DNA from: Clostridiales bacterium
GTDB taxonomy: Bacteria > Bacillota > Clostridia > Peptostreptococcales > Anaerovoracaceae
Length of the DNA: 33,072 bases
Reading direction: 5' to 3'
Assembly (NCBI GenBank): GCA_022763735.1
Contig: JALEQY010000065.1
Span: 69,662 to 102,733 of the forward strand
The position numbers and the translations under genes were made by a program. This document shows, in pieces, positions 32,701-33,072 of the stretch; positions within the stretch are counted from its first letter, which is position 1; every line of letters begins with the position of its first letter. The notes beneath the pieces are model-generated. The model saw only the letters and a program-made list of their open reading frames with translations. It was not told the DNA's origin and did no database searches.

Positions 32701-33072
32701 CGAGCCGCATCCTGACGAACATGCTTCATTTAGCATTATGCTGTAAATAGCACCGTCTCTTATTCTCATGCACTTCATATCCTGCCCGCCGATATCAAGG
32801 ATAAAATCCACACCAGGCAGGAACTCTTCTGCCGCTTTGTAATGAGCCATAGTCTCGATTTCGCCCATATCAGCCTTGAAAGCGGCTTTAACCAGTCCCT
32901 CTCCGTAGCCGGTAGCAGTAACATTGGCGATAAAAGCCTTTGGCGGAAGCTGCTCATAAACCTCCTTGAGCATTGTCATTGTTGCCTCGAGAGGTTTTCC
33001 TTCGTTGCCTCTGTAAAATGAATACAGCAGGTTCTTATCCTCATCAATGAGGGCAGCCTTGGTGGTTGTCGA
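29788..33072 (-). CDS. Large acyl-CoA dehydratase activase-related Fe-S protein (5' end cut off)
   Basis: The visible part has 1094 residues and runs off the right edge in frame; an internal ATG at 32979 is not the true start, because the translation continues upstream as [20 protein letters not shown], the phosphate loop of a BadF/BadG/BcrA/HgdC-type ASKHA domain. The domain order is the ASKHA domain with [17 protein letters not shown] (the Cys that holds the activase [4Fe-4S] cluster in HgdC), a cysteine-rich segment CRGCENNC and GNRCEKGEG, then DUF2229 and a HgdB-like dehydratase region ([49 protein letters not shown]). Complete homologues are about 1400-1500 residues and probably carry an additional N-terminal activase domain. 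Function unproven: an ATP-driven electron-transfer partner. Confidence 0.92.
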   Translation of the reverse strand, partial: STTTKAALIDEDKNLLYSFYRGNEGKPLEATMTMLKEVYEQLPPKAFIANVTATGYGEGLVKAAFKADMGEIETMAHYKAAEEFLPGVDFILDIGGQDMKCMRIRDGAIYSIMLNEACSSGCGSFIETYAKSVNMDVQSFANEALFAKSPVDLGTRCTVFMNSKVKQAQKEGATIGDISAGLSYSVIKNALYKVIKLRNPDEAGDKIVVQGGTFLNDAVLRAIENILGKEIVRPDIAGLMGAYGAALIARENYVEGTESSIITPDQIATFHVKTSHIRCRGCENNCLMTVNQFNDGTKFFTGNRCEKGEGRTQSDENRLPNLYEYKLQRLFDYKPLTVEESKRGVIGIPRVLNMYENYPFWFTLFTKLGFSVKLSPTSSKEIYESGMETIPSDTACYPAKMVHGHIKWLVEHGVKWIFYPSINYEREEDETSPNHYNCPIVATYPEVIGGNMDDVFEEYDVTFSHPFLPYDNDEFLTRELYKLLKRTGVERGELESAVKAARAEDKRFKDDIKKKGEAALKWARKNGKKAVVLAGRPYHLDPEINHGIDKIITGFDMVVLSEDSVAHLGKINRPIRVLDQWMYHSRLYKAATFVGTTDDVEIVQLNSFGCGLDAVTTDQVDEITKKNNKLYTVLKIDEGTNMGAARIRIRSLKAAMDEREKNKVKHVEDTKPYERVFFTKEMRKDYTLLIPEMSPIHFQFLETALERAGYKAKRLPTVDKNAVEEGLKYINNDACYPTIVSLGQIISYLKSGEVDLDKVGIFMSQTGGQCRASNYVSLLRKALKDMGMEQIPVVSVNMSGLESNPGFNLMSYKLIKRGLMAVVYGDLFMRVLYATRPYEKVPGSANELYEKWSRVARRNIYTGSMHKFKTTIAGIVKAFDELPLLDIKKPRVGVVGEILVKYHPNANNDVVDIIEKEGGEAVVLDLIDFLMYGMYSKEYNYNNLSGSYKTMMGNKIAIRVLEYFRKPLRKALDASRRFHSPMHIEDIAAKAQEVTSLGNQCGEGWLLTGEMVDLIDDGVENIICMQPFACLPNHVTGKGMMKPLRKRNPLANIAAIDYDPGASDVNQLNRIKLMMATAHKNLKEKESSQHSEKE

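Noticed and set aside
1..33072. CRISPR arrays, insertion sequences, prophage or att sites
   Set aside because: No repeat-spacer arrays, transposase, integrase or terminal inverted repeats were seen.

Overview
The window looks like a chromosomal segment of a strictly anaerobic, low-to-moderate GC member of the Clostridia (Bacillota). Support comes from the gene families (glycyl-radical enzymes, a 2-hydroxyacyl-CoA dehydratase-type activase, FNT transporter), strong GGAGG ribosome binding sites, TTG/GTG starts, a CIRCE element, a Firmicutes-like 6S RNA and a DNA polymerase I without a recognisable proofreading site. The species cannot be fixed from the sequence; a gut trimethylamine (TMA) producer is plausible.

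Region 1 (1-14.3 kb, all minus strand) is a choline-degrading glycyl-radical bacterial microcompartment (BMC) locus, the cut or GRM2 type. Transcription runs right to left. A short first unit holds a MerR-type regulator, a EutS-like shell protein and a EutP-like GTPase, and ends at a strong terminator (12350-12382). A second unit starts at its own promoter and holds a DMT-type transporter, an 88-residue protein, a tandem-BMC shell protein, an aldehyde dehydrogenase homologue, choline TMA-lyase CutC, its activase CutD, a second EutS/EutP pair, a EutT-like protein, EutJ, a GrpU-like shell protein, a EutN vertex protein, an RnfC/PduS-like flavo-Fe-S protein and a PduT-like shell protein. The locus probably continues past the left edge: no alcohol dehydrogenase, phosphotransacylase or single-domain EutM-type shell protein is present. 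Both units have MerR-style promoters with a shared TTGACATTCCTC start and a 20-bp spacer, so one regulator probably switches both. The aldehyde dehydrogenase beside CutC has Ser in place of both the catalytic Cys and the oxyanion Asn.

Region 2 (14.3-20.6 kb): an uncharacterised three-gene operon (TPR protein, DUF4037 nucleotidyltransferase-like protein, DUF4125 protein), a divergent thioredoxin-fold/DUF255 protein of the YyaL type, a convergent FAD oxidoreductase with a C-terminal Rieske domain, and a nitroreductase.

Region 3 (20.6-33.07 kb, all minus strand) is mostly housekeeping: tRNA-Leu(GAG), a roughly 335-nt structured RNA of unknown class with its own strong promoter, coaE, polA, an FNT channel, htpG under a CIRCE operator, 6S RNA, a membrane-anchored alpha/beta hydrolase, a YebC-family protein, and a large activase/dehydratase-like Fe-S protein that is cut by the right edge.
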